A stretch of 64,000 bases of DNA from JADHLJ01 sp038116915 (GTDB lineage: Bacteria; Pseudomonadota; Alphaproteobacteria; Thalassobaculales; Thalassobaculaceae): positions 1 to 64,000 of the forward strand of contig JAYOEU010000002.1 of the NCBI GenBank assembly GCA_038116915.1, read 5' to 3'. Under the pieces are notes generated by a model. It did not search any database. It was not told the DNA's origin and saw only the letters and a list, made by a program, of their open reading frames with translations. Position numbers and translations under genes: made by a program. Below, in pieces: positions 44,063 to 52,005 of the stretch (its first letter is position 1; each line of letters starts with the position of its first letter).

Positions 44063-44665
44063 ATGCTGACGCTTTACGATGATCCGATATCCGGCAACGG
44101 CTACAAGGCGAGGTTGATCCTGCGGTTGACCGGCCACGATTTCCGCGTCGTCGAACTGGATATATTGAAAGGCGAGACCCGGACGCCCGAGTTTCTCGCG
44201 ATCAACCCGAACGGCAAGATCCCGGCCCTTGTTTTCGATGATGGACGGACACTGTCGGAGTCGAACGCAATCCTGTTCCATTTCGCCGAGGGGACTGACT
44301 ATCTGCCAACGGATCCCTATGCGCGAGCCCAGGTCATGCAATGGCTGTTCTGGGAGCAGTACAATCACGAGCCGAATATCGCGACCTCGCGCTTTCTCTT
44401 GCAGCACCGCGCGCTGACCGACGAGGTTAAGGCGACACTGGAAGCCAAGAAAGCACCGGGAGAAGCGGCGCTGGCATTGATGGAAAAGCGCCTCTCGGCC
44501 GGCGATTTTCTGGTCGGCGGCTTTTCCATCGCCGATATCGCGCTTTTCGCCTACACGCATGTGGCCGAGGAGGGTGGTTTCAACCTCGAGCCCTATCCGT
44601 CAATCCGGCGCTGGATTGAGCGGGTCCGCAAGGTTCCGGGATTCCTCGCCATGGGCCAGGCGTGA
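44063..44665 (+). CDS. Glutathione S-transferase family protein
   Basis: 200 aa. A thioredoxin-like N-terminal domain (LTLYDDPISGNGYKARLILR, INPNGKIPALVFDDGRTLSE with the cis-Pro and the SES/SN glutathione contact) and an all-helical C-terminal domain with FLVGGFSIADIALFAYTHVA (N-capping box and hydrophobic staple). This is the fold of cytosolic GSTs. The catalytic residue is probably the Ser or Asn-Gly near residue 10-12; substrate unknown. Stands alone 91 bases after mtnP. Confidence 0.85.
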   Translation: MLTLYDDPISGNGYKARLILRLTGHDFRVVELDILKGETRTPEFLAINPNGKIPALVFDDGRTLSESNAILFHFAEGTDYLPTDPYARAQVMQWLFWEQYNHEPNIATSRFLLQHRALTDEVKATLEAKKAPGEAALALMEKRLSAGDFLVGGFSIADIALFAYTHVAEEGGFNLEPYPSIRRWIERVRKVPGFLAMGQA

Positions 44666-44719
44666 GCGCGCCGCGGCTTTCAGGTGGCCAGAAGTGCGGG
44701 CTGTTGCTAAGCTGAGCGT

Positions 44720-45181
44720 GTGAGCATCGAACCCCCAACCACGAGGCCCAGCCGCAATCGGGTGGTCAACCTGGGTACGGCCCGCCTTGAAGCCCTCTAC
44801 AAGCTTGTCACGCGCGGCAAGCCGCTCGACGCGCGCTCATTACACGTCAAAAGCATCCTTGCCTACCAAGGCGGGCGTTACCAGGAGGCGGCGGAGCTCT
44901 CCGGAAAATGCGTGTCGATCGAGCCTGAAAGCGTGCTCTACCAGCGCCACCTCGGTAAGGTCTGCGCCGATGCCGGCTGGTGGCAGGCGGCGGTGGCGGC
45001 ACTGAACCGGGCGATCTATCTCGACCCCTATGATCCTGAATCCTGGTATGGGCTGGGCGACGTCTTCAACCGGGTGGAGAAATTCGAAAAAGCGCGTTTC
45101 TGCTTCGAGCAGAGCACGCTCCTGCGTCCGGATTTCATCGAGGCGCGGGAGCGGCTGGCCGAACTCGACGCGGCGACCTGA
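44720..45181 (+). CDS. Tetratricopeptide repeat protein
   Basis: 153 aa with a GTG start at 44720. About three TPR-like helix pairs: SILAYQGGRYQEAAELSGKC, VCADAGWWQAAVAALNRAIY and DVFNRVEKFEKARFCFEQST, each with the small-large residue spacing and a Pro near the end (IEP, LDP, LRP). No signal peptide or membrane segment. TPRs bind partner proteins; the partner is not apparent. The gene is 33 bases before the MetE-like gene and probably co-transcribed with it. Confidence 0.72.
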   Translation: MSIEPPTTRPSRNRVVNLGTARLEALYKLVTRGKPLDARSLHVKSILAYQGGRYQEAAELSGKCVSIEPESVLYQRHLGKVCADAGWWQAAVAALNRAIYLDPYDPESWYGLGDVFNRVEKFEKARFCFEQSTLLRPDFIEARERLAELDAAT

Positions 45182-45214
45182 GCAGGCATCACACTCCGAC
45201 TGAGGAAGACTGGC

Positions 45215-46324
45215 ATGGATAACCCTCGCCCTCCGTTTCGTGCCGACGAGGTCGGCAGTTTGCTGCGCCCCGCCGAACTGAAGGAGGCGCGCGCGAAATT
45301 CGCCGATGGCAAGCTCGACGCGGCGGGTCTGAAAGCGGTGGAGGACAGGTGCATCCGCGCGGTCATCGCGCGCCAGGAAGCGGCCGGCCTCAAGGCGGTG
45401 ACGGACGGAGAGTTCCGCCGCTCCTGGTGGCACTTCGACTTTCTCGCGGGGCTTGACGGGGTCGACTGGGTGCGCGGCGCCAAGTCCATTCAGTTCGCCG
45501 GCATCCAGACCCGCTCGGAAAGCATCGCCGTGACCGGCAAGGTCGGATTCGGCGATCATCCGATGCTCGACCACTATCGTTTCGTGCACGAAGCCGCGAC
45601 GGTTCAGCCGAAGATCACGATCCCCTCGCCCTCGGTCCTGCATTTCCGGGGCGGACGCGATACCGTTTCGAGGCAGGTCTATCCGGACATCGAGAATTTT
45701 TTCGCCGATACGGCGGAAGCCTATGCCGGCGCGGTGCGCGGATTTTACGCCGCCGGGTGCCGGTATCTGCAATTCGACGACACGGTCTGGGCGTATCTTT
45801 GCTCGGAAAAGGAACAGGCCATGATCCGCGAACGGGGTGACGACCCCCAGGCGCTGATGGTGGCCTATAAGGGAATGATTCAGCACGCCCTCAAGGCGAG
45901 GCCGGCGGATATGACGATCACGACCCATGTCTGCCGCGGCAATTTCCGCTCAAGCTGGATTTCCGAGGGCGGCTATGAGCCGGTCGCCGAGATGCTGCTC
46001 GGCGAATTGGACTATGACGGCTATTTCCTGGAATACGACAGCGAAAGGGCCGGAGGGTTCGAGCCGCTCCGATACCTGCCCAAGGGCGGCAAGCGGGTGG
46101 TTCTGGGGTTGGTGACCTCGAAATTCGGCGAGCTCGAGAACCGCGACGGCGTGCTTGCGCGGATCGAGGAGGCCTCGGCCTTTGCGCCGCTCGATCAGTT
46201 CTGTTTGAGCCCGCAATGCGGTTTCGCCTCAACCGAGGAGGGCAATATCCTCTCCGAGGATGAGCAATGGCGAAAGCTCGGCTTCATCGTCGATGTCGCC
46301 AAGGAGGTCTGGGGCGAAGTCTGA
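45215..46324 (+). CDS. Cobalamin-independent methionine synthase-like protein (MetE C-terminal family, YxjG-type)
   Basis: 369 aa, matching only the C-terminal catalytic half of MetE. It starts PPFRADEVGSLLRPAELKEA; the zinc ligands appear as His-Cys in TTHVCRGNFRSSW (about 232) and a later Cys in LSPQCGFAS (about 329), with Glu/Asp in YLEYDS between. Short MetE-like proteins of this kind may use methyl donors other than polyglutamyl methyltetrahydrofolate, or act on other thiols. With metY and mtnP nearby a role in homocysteine methylation is plausible but not shown. Confidence 0.82.
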   Translation: MDNPRPPFRADEVGSLLRPAELKEARAKFADGKLDAAGLKAVEDRCIRAVIARQEAAGLKAVTDGEFRRSWWHFDFLAGLDGVDWVRGAKSIQFAGIQTRSESIAVTGKVGFGDHPMLDHYRFVHEAATVQPKITIPSPSVLHFRGGRDTVSRQVYPDIENFFADTAEAYAGAVRGFYAAGCRYLQFDDTVWAYLCSEKEQAMIRERGDDPQALMVAYKGMIQHALKARPADMTITTHVCRGNFRSSWISEGGYEPVAEMLLGELDYDGYFLEYDSERAGGFEPLRYLPKGGKRVVLGLVTSKFGELENRDGVLARIEEASAFAPLDQFCLSPQCGFASTEEGNILSEDEQWRKLGFIVDVAKEVWGEV

Positions 46325-46342
46325 TAACGTCCGACGGAGACC

Positions 46343-46369
46343 GGACCCTGCCTTTCGCAAGGGCGACGG
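46343..46369. repeat. Dispersed palindromic repeat, single arm
   Basis: GGACCCTGCCTTTCGCAAGG then GCGACGG: the reverse-complement orientation of the arm found at 508-534, 1029-1052 and 15876-15903, with two differences. It lies between the MetE-like stop and the terminator. Confidence 0.6.
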
Positions 46370-46425
46370 TGCTTCAAAACATCCGCGTGAATTGTCGTAG
46401 CCGCAACCTGTGACCGGGCGAAACG

Positions 46426-46453
46426 AAACAGGCGGCCTCAAGGCCGCCTGTTT
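46426..46453. terminator. Bidirectional terminator between MetE-like and dienelactone hydrolase genes
   Basis: A near-perfect stem AAACAGGCGGCCT (46426-46438) / AGGCCGCCTGTTT (46441-46453) with a two-base loop, 33 bases from the hydrolase stop and 102 from the MetE-like stop. T runs are short on both strands. Confidence 0.7.
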
Positions 46454-46486
46454 GACTTCTGTCGATCAGGGCCCAAGTGGAAACCC

Positions 46487-47155
46487 CTACCCGATTTCCT
46501 TGGCGAACAGATCCAGGGTCCGCTCCAGGGCGATCTTGCGGCTCTCGGGGTGATAGCTGCCCCGTTGCTCGCAATTGAACCCGTGGCCGGCCGGATAGAT
46601 GTGCACCGGACATTTCGGGTGCGCCTTCTTGACTTCATCGACCTCGGTCAGCGGGATCGCGTGATCCTGCTCGCCGAAATGAAAGATCGTCGGGCATTTC
46701 GGCTTCAGGTTCACCATGCCGCCGATGCCACCGCCATAATACGAGGACGCGGCGGAGAAGCCGTCGATTTTGCAGGCCGCCAGCCAGGTCAGCGCGCCGC
46801 CCCAGCAGTAGCCCACGACGCCGACCTTACCGGCGGACTTGACCACCTCCCGCGCGGCGGCGATTTCCTTCAACGGATCGTCATTGCCGCAGGTGTTCTT
46901 GTGCGCGATCCCGGCGGTGATGTCGTCCTGCTGGTAGCCGAGCTCAATGCCCGGTTCGATCCGGTCGAACAACGCCGGAGCGATGGTCAGGTACCCTTGC
47001 GCCGCATATTCATCGGCGACACCACGGATGTGCGAGTTGAGACCGAAGATCTCCTGGATGACCACGACCCCACCCTTGGGCGTTCCCTTGGGCTGTGCCA
47101 GATAGGCGGTGAATTTCTGTCCGTCGGATGCGGTGAGGTTCAGTGTCTCGGCCAT
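46487..47155 (-). CDS. Dienelactone hydrolase family protein
   Basis: 222 aa from ATG 47155 (GGGGAG upstream; earlier in-frame ATGs lack a site). Alpha/beta hydrolase with a cysteine nucleophile: GVVGYCWGGALTWLA (Cys about 117), Asp in FGEQDHAIPL and His in YPAGHGFNCE. The VVVIQEIFGLNSHIRGVAD block near 30 is typical of carboxymethylenebutenolidase. The classical substrate is dienelactone from chloroaromatic degradation, but most genomic copies outside such clusters act on unknown esters. No degradation genes are adjacent. Confidence 0.88.
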   Translation of the reverse strand: MAETLNLTASDGQKFTAYLAQPKGTPKGGVVVIQEIFGLNSHIRGVADEYAAQGYLTIAPALFDRIEPGIELGYQQDDITAGIAHKNTCGNDDPLKEIAAAREVVKSAGKVGVVGYCWGGALTWLAACKIDGFSAASSYYGGGIGGMVNLKPKCPTIFHFGEQDHAIPLTEVDEVKKAHPKCPVHIYPAGHGFNCEQRGSYHPESRKIALERTLDLFAKEIG

Positions 47156-47252
47156 TGTCGCTCCCCTGTGACTGTTCGGCATTGATGCCTTGTTCGGCAC
47201 TTACTTAACCCGACACGCTCCGGCTGACAACGGTCGGGCGATCCTCGGATGT

Positions 47253-48356
47253 CTACACGTTGAATCGGAACAGCAGCACATCGCCGTCCTTCACCAGATA
47301 CTCCGAACCTTCCGAGCGCATCTTGCCCGCGTCCTTGGCCGCCTGTTCACCCCCGAGCCCGACATAGTCGTCATAGGCAATGGTCTCGGCACGGATGAAG
47401 CCGCGCTCGAAATCGGTGTGGATGGCGCCGGCGGCGCGCGGCGCCTTGGACCCTTTCGTGATGGTCCAGGCCCGGGTTTCCTTCGGTCCCGCCGTGAAGA
47501 AGGTCAATAACCCGAGGAGCCGGTAGCCGGCCCGGATCACCCGGGCGAGACCCGGCTCATTGAGGCCCAGGGTCTCTAGAAACTCCCGCTTCTCCTCGGG
47601 CGAGGCGAGCTGCGAGATCTCCTGTTCGATGGCCGCGGAGATCACGACGCATTCCGCGCCGTCGGTTGCCGCCTTCGCCGCCACCGCCTCGCTGAACGGA
47701 TTGCCGGTCGCGGCGCAATCTTCCTCGACATTGCAGACATAAAGCACGGGCTTGGAGGAGAGCATGTTGAGCGCCCGCGCGATCGGAGCCTCGGCACTGC
47801 TCCAATCGGTGATCGACCGTGCCGGCTCGCCGTTGCGCAGAACCGCCAGCACCCGGCTCATCACCTCAAGCTGGGCCTTTGCTTCCTTGTCGCCGCCCCG
47901 GGCTTTCTTCTCCAGCGGAATGATCCGCCGTTCCAAGCTCTCAAGATCGGCGAGCATCAGCTCGGTCTCGACGGTTTCGGCGTCGCGGACCGGATCCACC
48001 GAGCCGTCAACATGGGTAATATTGCCGTCCTCGAAGCAGCGCAGAACATGGATGATCGCATCGGTCTCGCGGATATTGGCGAGGAACTGATTGCCCAAGC
48101 CCTCGCCCTTGCTCGCACCCTTCACGAGACCGGCGATATCGACGAACTCGAGCTGGGTCGGAATGATTTTCGCCGACTTGGCGAGTGCCGCGATCGAGTC
48201 GAGACGGGGGTCCGGAACCGTGACGCGTCCAGTGTTCGGCTCGATCGTGCAGAACGGATAGTTCGCCGCTTCCGCCGCGGCGGTGGACGTCAGGGCGTTG
48301 AACAGGGTCGACTTGCCGACATTGGGTAAGCCAACGATGCCGCAATTGAAGCCCAT
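47253..48356 (-). CDS. ychF: Ribosome-binding ATPase YchF (OLA1/Obg family)
   Basis: 367 aa. G1 GLPNVGKSTLFNALT, the G3 DIAGLVKGASKGEGLGNQFL, and an altered G4 (NVEED in place of NKxD) that favours ATP over GTP, as known for YchF. A C-terminal TGS domain covers about 280-367 (TFFTAGPKETRAWTITKGSK onward). Family members bind ribosomes and affect stress responses. It lies three bases after pth, a conserved pair. Confidence 0.95.
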   Translation of the reverse strand: MGFNCGIVGLPNVGKSTLFNALTSTAAAEAANYPFCTIEPNTGRVTVPDPRLDSIAALAKSAKIIPTQLEFVDIAGLVKGASKGEGLGNQFLANIRETDAIIHVLRCFEDGNITHVDGSVDPVRDAETVETELMLADLESLERRIIPLEKKARGGDKEAKAQLEVMSRVLAVLRNGEPARSITDWSSAEAPIARALNMLSSKPVLYVCNVEEDCAATGNPFSEAVAAKAATDGAECVVISAAIEQEISQLASPEEKREFLETLGLNEPGLARVIRAGYRLLGLLTFFTAGPKETRAWTITKGSKAPRAAGAIHTDFERGFIRAETIAYDDYVGLGGEQAAKDAGKMRSEGSEYLVKDGDVLLFRFNV

Positions 48357-48359
48357 GGA

Positions 48360-49034
48360 TCAGGTCTCTCGTTTGGTTTCGGGGTCTGGCGCGTCGGACG
48401 CCGCCGCCGCGTTCTCTTGTGCGTTTGATGCTGGCTGGGGCGGCCTGGCCGGTTTCGGCGGTGGCGGAAAGACCGCCTGCGAAACCCGGCTCATGAACGC
48501 GTTCTCCTCTCCCTGAACCAGCAGTTCCGCTTCCGCCGCCACCGCGTCGAGCAGTTTCGGTAACCAGGACGCCTGTTCCTCCTTGGCGAAATCCTTCAGC
48601 ACGTAACCGAGTACCCGGTCCTTGTGGCCGGGGTGGCCGATGCCGAGACGAACCCGCCAATACTCCTTACCGATATGCGCATCCAGACTGCGCAGACCGT
48701 TGTGGCCGCCGGCGCCGCCGCCGATCTTTACCCGGCACTTTCCGGGCGTCAGATCGAGATCGTCATAGAAGGTGTAGACATGAGCCGTGCGCAGTTTGAA
48801 AAACCGCACAGCTTCGCCTACCGCGCGGCCGGACTCGTTCATGAACGTCGTCGGCTTGAGCAGCCGCACGGCCTGTCCGGCGATGCTTCCCTCGCTAACC
48901 AGCCCTTGGAAACGCGCCCGGAACGGTCCGAAACCATGCCGGCGCGCGACCTCATCCACCGCCATGAAGCCAATGTTGTGGCGCTGCCCGGCATGCTTGG
49001 AACCTGGATTTCCCAGGCCGACGAATAGGAACAT
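48360..49034 (-). CDS. pth: Peptidyl-tRNA hydrolase
   Basis: 224 aa; the catalytic core ends near 190 and is followed by a Pro/Ala-rich tail (PPPPKPARPPQPASNAQE) not found in E. coli Pth. Active-site residues are visible: Asn in GLGNPG, His in GQRHNIGF, Asn in TTFMNESG and Asp in YDDLDL. It recycles peptidyl-tRNA released by stalled ribosomes. Sits between rplY and ychF on the minus strand, 115 bases after rplY. Confidence 0.96.
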   Translation of the reverse strand: MFLFVGLGNPGSKHAGQRHNIGFMAVDEVARRHGFGPFRARFQGLVSEGSIAGQAVRLLKPTTFMNESGRAVGEAVRFFKLRTAHVYTFYDDLDLTPGKCRVKIGGGAGGHNGLRSLDAHIGKEYWRVRLGIGHPGHKDRVLGYVLKDFAKEEQASWLPKLLDAVAAEAELLVQGEENAFMSRVSQAVFPPPPKPARPPQPASNAQENAAAASDAPDPETKRET

Positions 49035-49149
49035 GAAACGATCCCCGGCGAGAACTGCCCGGACCCGGGTGGATTACAGGCTCGAACCCGGGCCGGTCAC
49101 CGACCCAGAGTCCCAGCTGCGGTTCGCCGCGGGTGGACGGCTCCGGACG

Positions 49150-49806
49150 TCAGTCCTCGGACTCGTCGTCCCCGCCGCCAGCCTCGACCGCGTCATCCCC
49201 ATCCGCATCATCATCCGCGTCCTCGGTATCGTCGGTGATAACGGTCGGCGCGGCGATCGTGGCGATGGTGAAGTCCCGATCCGCGATGGTCGGGGTCACA
49301 CCCTCGGGCAATTCAACGGCGCTGATATGCAGGCTGTCACCCATCTCGGCGCCCGCCAGATCCACCACGATGCTGCTCGGAATGAGGTCGGGGCGGCAGG
49401 TGACTTCGACGGCATAACGCACGACGTTGAGAACGCCGCCCGCCCGCAGGCCGGGGCATCGTTCCTCGTTGATGAATTCCACCGGCACTTCGACGTCGAC
49501 CATGGTGTTGGCGCCGATGCGCAGAAAGTCGACGTGCAGGGGCACGTCGGTCACCGGATGGAACTGCACGTCGCGCGGCAGGACCCGGTTGCCTTCACCG
49601 TCCACCTGTACGTCGTAGATCGAAGTGAAAAAGCTTCCGGTATCCAGATTCCGGACGAGCTGCCTGCGTTCCACCGTGATCGACAGCGGCGCCTTGCCGT
49701 CGCCGTAGATTACAGCGGGAACCTGTCCCTCCCGACGCGATGCGCGGGCGGACCCCTTACCGACCTTGTCGCGCGCCGTCGCGGGCATAACCGTGATATC
49801 GGCCAT
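49150..49806 (-). CDS. rplY: 50S ribosomal protein L25/general stress protein Ctc
   Basis: 218 aa from ATG 49806 (AGGAG upstream); the open frame beyond it is not used. The N-terminal domain (about 1-95), with KGSARASRREGQVPAVIYG, binds 5S rRNA; the C-terminal TL5/Ctc domain (about 100-190) contains VDFLRIGANTMVDVEVPVEF. It ends in an acidic Asp/Glu-rich tail of about 28 residues. Long two-domain form typical of Alphaproteobacteria. First in the rplY-pth-ychF series. Confidence 0.95.
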   Translation of the reverse strand: MADITVMPATARDKVGKGSARASRREGQVPAVIYGDGKAPLSITVERRQLVRNLDTGSFFTSIYDVQVDGEGNRVLPRDVQFHPVTDVPLHVDFLRIGANTMVDVEVPVEFINEERCPGLRAGGVLNVVRYAVEVTCRPDLIPSSIVVDLAGAEMGDSLHISAVELPEGVTPTIADRDFTIATIAAPTVITDDTEDADDDADGDDAVEAGGGDDESED

Positions 49807-49966
49807 TGTTCTCTCCTGGGATGAAAATCCAAACGCCTTGACGGAACCGACCTCCAGGGGTGCCGGAAAACTGCGTTCCGTCACGGCAAGCGGCAGGTAT
49901 TAGTGGTTTTAGGGAGTCAATGCCAGTCTAAAATCAGACCCGAGCGGCCAATTCGACGCCGTCAGG

Positions 49967-50926
49967 TCAATCGTCGCCGGATGCGGTGTAGTTGAACAGG
50001 CTCGAGACCGAGCGCGACTCGGCAATCCGCATAATCGCCTCGCCGAGCAGCGGGGCGATGCTGATCTGCCGCATGTTGCGGGCAACGCGCATCGCCTCGG
50101 TCGCCTGGATGCTGTCCGTGGTGACCAGTTCGGTCAGCGGCGAGGCGGTTACCCGGGCCACCGCGCCGCCGGACAGGACGCCATGGCTGATATAGGCGGC
50201 AACGGACAGCCCGCCGGCCTGCATCAGTGCCTCGGCGGCATTGCACAGCGTGCCGCCGGAATCGACAATGTCATCGACCAGGATGCAATGCCGGTCGTTG
50301 ACGTCACCGATGATATTCATGACCTCTGAGACGCCCGCCCGCTCGCGCCGCTTGTCGATGATCGCAAGATCGGCGTCGAGGTTTCTGGCAAGGGCCCGCG
50401 CACGGACCACGCCGCCCACATCCGGCGAGACGATCACCAGGGACTTGTCGCCGTAGCGTTCCTTGATGTCGGCGTGAAATACCGGCGCCGCGAACAGATT
50501 GTCGGTAGGAATATCGAAGAAGCCTTGAATTTGCCCGGCATGAAGATCCACGGTGACGACGCGGTGTGCGCCGGCGATGGTGATCAGATTCGCCACCAGC
50601 TTGGCCGAGATCGGCGTGCGGGAGCCGGATTTCCGGTCCTGGCGCGCATAGCCGTAATAGGGGATGACCGCGGTGATCCGGTTGGCCGACGCGCGCTTCA
50701 GGGCGTCAAGGGCAACCAGCAGTTCCATAAGATTGTCGTTGGTCGGGTAGGATGTGGACTGGATGACGAACACATCCTCGCCGCGCACATTCTCATGTAT
50801 TTCGACGAAGACCTCCATGTCCGAGAAACGCCGGACATCCGCCTTGATCAGCGGCAGGTTCATGTAGGCGGAAATGGCTTCGGCGAGCGGCCTGTTGCTG
50901 TTGCAAGCGAGAATCTTAGTCGACAT
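49967..50926 (-). CDS. prs: Ribose-phosphate pyrophosphokinase
   Basis: 319 aa from ATG 50926 (MSTKILACNSNRPLAEAISA). Signatures: the ATP-binding stretch around GYARQDRKSGSRTPISAKLV, the divalent-metal site VDLHAGQIQGFF (His about 133) and the PRPP loop CILVDDIVDSGGTL (about 219-232). It makes PRPP for nucleotide, histidine, tryptophan and NAD synthesis. A longer open frame upstream is not used. Gap of 160 bases to rplY; transcription may continue into rplY-pth-ychF. Confidence 0.97.
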   Translation of the reverse strand: MSTKILACNSNRPLAEAISAYMNLPLIKADVRRFSDMEVFVEIHENVRGEDVFVIQSTSYPTNDNLMELLVALDALKRASANRITAVIPYYGYARQDRKSGSRTPISAKLVANLITIAGAHRVVTVDLHAGQIQGFFDIPTDNLFAAPVFHADIKERYGDKSLVIVSPDVGGVVRARALARNLDADLAIIDKRRERAGVSEVMNIIGDVNDRHCILVDDIVDSGGTLCNAAEALMQAGGLSVAAYISHGVLSGGAVARVTASPLTELVTTDSIQATEAMRVARNMRQISIAPLLGEAIMRIAESRSVSSLFNYTASGDD

Positions 50927-51047
50927 ACCCGGAAATGCCCGTACCGTGTCGGTTGAGACCGTGGACCTTGATTTCCGCGCTTCCCCGGATTCCCCCCTGG
51001 TCGGCACGCGCGGATCTTTTATCAGCCGCGCTGGACGGGGTGCAAGT

Positions 51048-51938
51048 TTATTGAGTCGCGCCGGCGGGCGCGGCGTCGCGGTACGCGCGGACCAGATCGG
51101 CAATTCCGTATGCCGCGCCATCAGCGATCGCGACGGCGATGGCGCCCCATCGATCGTTGAGCTGGCCGGCGGGAATCCGGTTTTCCTGCGCGACCCTGCC
51201 CAGTTCGGCTCCGTCCGGCCGCGACAACACCCAGTCGACCCTGACATCCTCGGTCTTGTCGGGCGCCGGCGTGACCTCGACCCTCGGCGTGACGATGAGG
51301 TCACCCTTTCCGTCCTCGGCGACGGGGATCCGCTCCGCCCGCAGCGCCAGAACAACGGCGCGGGCGAGCGAGACCGCGCCGTCGCCGGGGGCGCCCTCGA
51401 TGGGCATGATCACAAGGTTGGGCAAGGCCGTGTTGATGGGGGTGCGGTCCTGGCGGGTTGGGTCGATCCAGGACACCACGATTTCGGCGTTGCGCTCGGC
51501 GACATCCCGGAACATCTCGGGCGTCGGGGTCTCCCAGAAGGCGTCCGGCGGGGTGACCCGGACATCCCTGCTGTCCCGGAACGCGCCGCTGGGCTCGAAC
51601 AGCACCCAGGTCATCACCAGTTCCGGCGCCCGGTCGGCATGCAGTTCCTGATAGCCGCTACCCGACAGGGTCAGGGCCAGGCGGTTCGACCAGTTCGAGC
51701 CGGCCGCGATGCCGTTCTCGCGCAAGGCTTCGGCCATCGCCTGGGCCAGGGCATCGCCGACCCAGCCCACCGGTCCCACGATGCCGCGCACAGTCACGCC
51801 GGTCGCCAGCGGGGCAAGCAGGAAGTCGTTGTGCTTCTTCTCCCATTCCGGTGGCAGAAATGGCTGCGGCACCTGACCGCAGGCGGCAGCAAAGGCCAAG
51901 ACGCCGAAGGCGAGCGCGCGCCTCAGATCAGCACGCAT
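51048..51938 (-). CDS. Lipoprotein of unknown function
   Basis: 296 aa from ATG 51938. The signal peptide MRADLRRALAFGVLAFAAAC ends in a lipobox with Cys at 20. The mature part has no recognised domain; it contains LAQAMAEALRENGIAAGSNW, VSWIDPTRQDRTPINTALPN and DVRVDWVLSRPDGAELGRVA, the last segment resembling proteins that modulate assembly at the outer membrane, but this is weak. The ATG lies inside the small membrane ORF that precedes it, in another frame. Confidence 0.7.
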   Translation of the reverse strand: MRADLRRALAFGVLAFAAACGQVPQPFLPPEWEKKHNDFLLAPLATGVTVRGIVGPVGWVGDALAQAMAEALRENGIAAGSNWSNRLALTLSGSGYQELHADRAPELVMTWVLFEPSGAFRDSRDVRVTPPDAFWETPTPEMFRDVAERNAEIVVSWIDPTRQDRTPINTALPNLVIMPIEGAPGDGAVSLARAVVLALRAERIPVAEDGKGDLIVTPRVEVTPAPDKTEDVRVDWVLSRPDGAELGRVAQENRIPAGQLNDRWGAIAVAIADGAAYGIADLVRAYRDAAPAGATQ

Positions 51939-51991
51939 GTCGCGAGACCGCCAATCAGGATCGCCGCAAGGAATATCCACAGATGAGGCAT
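51923..51991 (-). CDS. Possible tiny single-helix membrane protein (22 aa)
   Basis: ATG 51991 to TGA 51923 encodes MPHLWIFLAAILIGGLATCV-LI, almost wholly a membrane helix. It starts 15 bases after the stop of the M24 gene, with GAGGGT about ten bases before the ATG, and overlaps the start of the lipoprotein gene by 16 bases. Position and composition fit a small inner-membrane protein and translational coupling, but a chance open frame of this length is possible. Confidence 0.35.
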   Translation of the reverse strand: MPHLWIFLAAILIGGLATCVLI

Positions 51992-52005
51992 GTCGGTCTG
52001 GACCC

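Noticed and set aside
49060..49110. tRNA-like T-arm sequence GGGTTCGAGCC on the minus strand between rplY and pth
   Set aside because: No acceptor, D or anticodon stems could be placed around it; it is a CCCGGGT/ACCCGGG hairpin that happens to include the T-loop motif.
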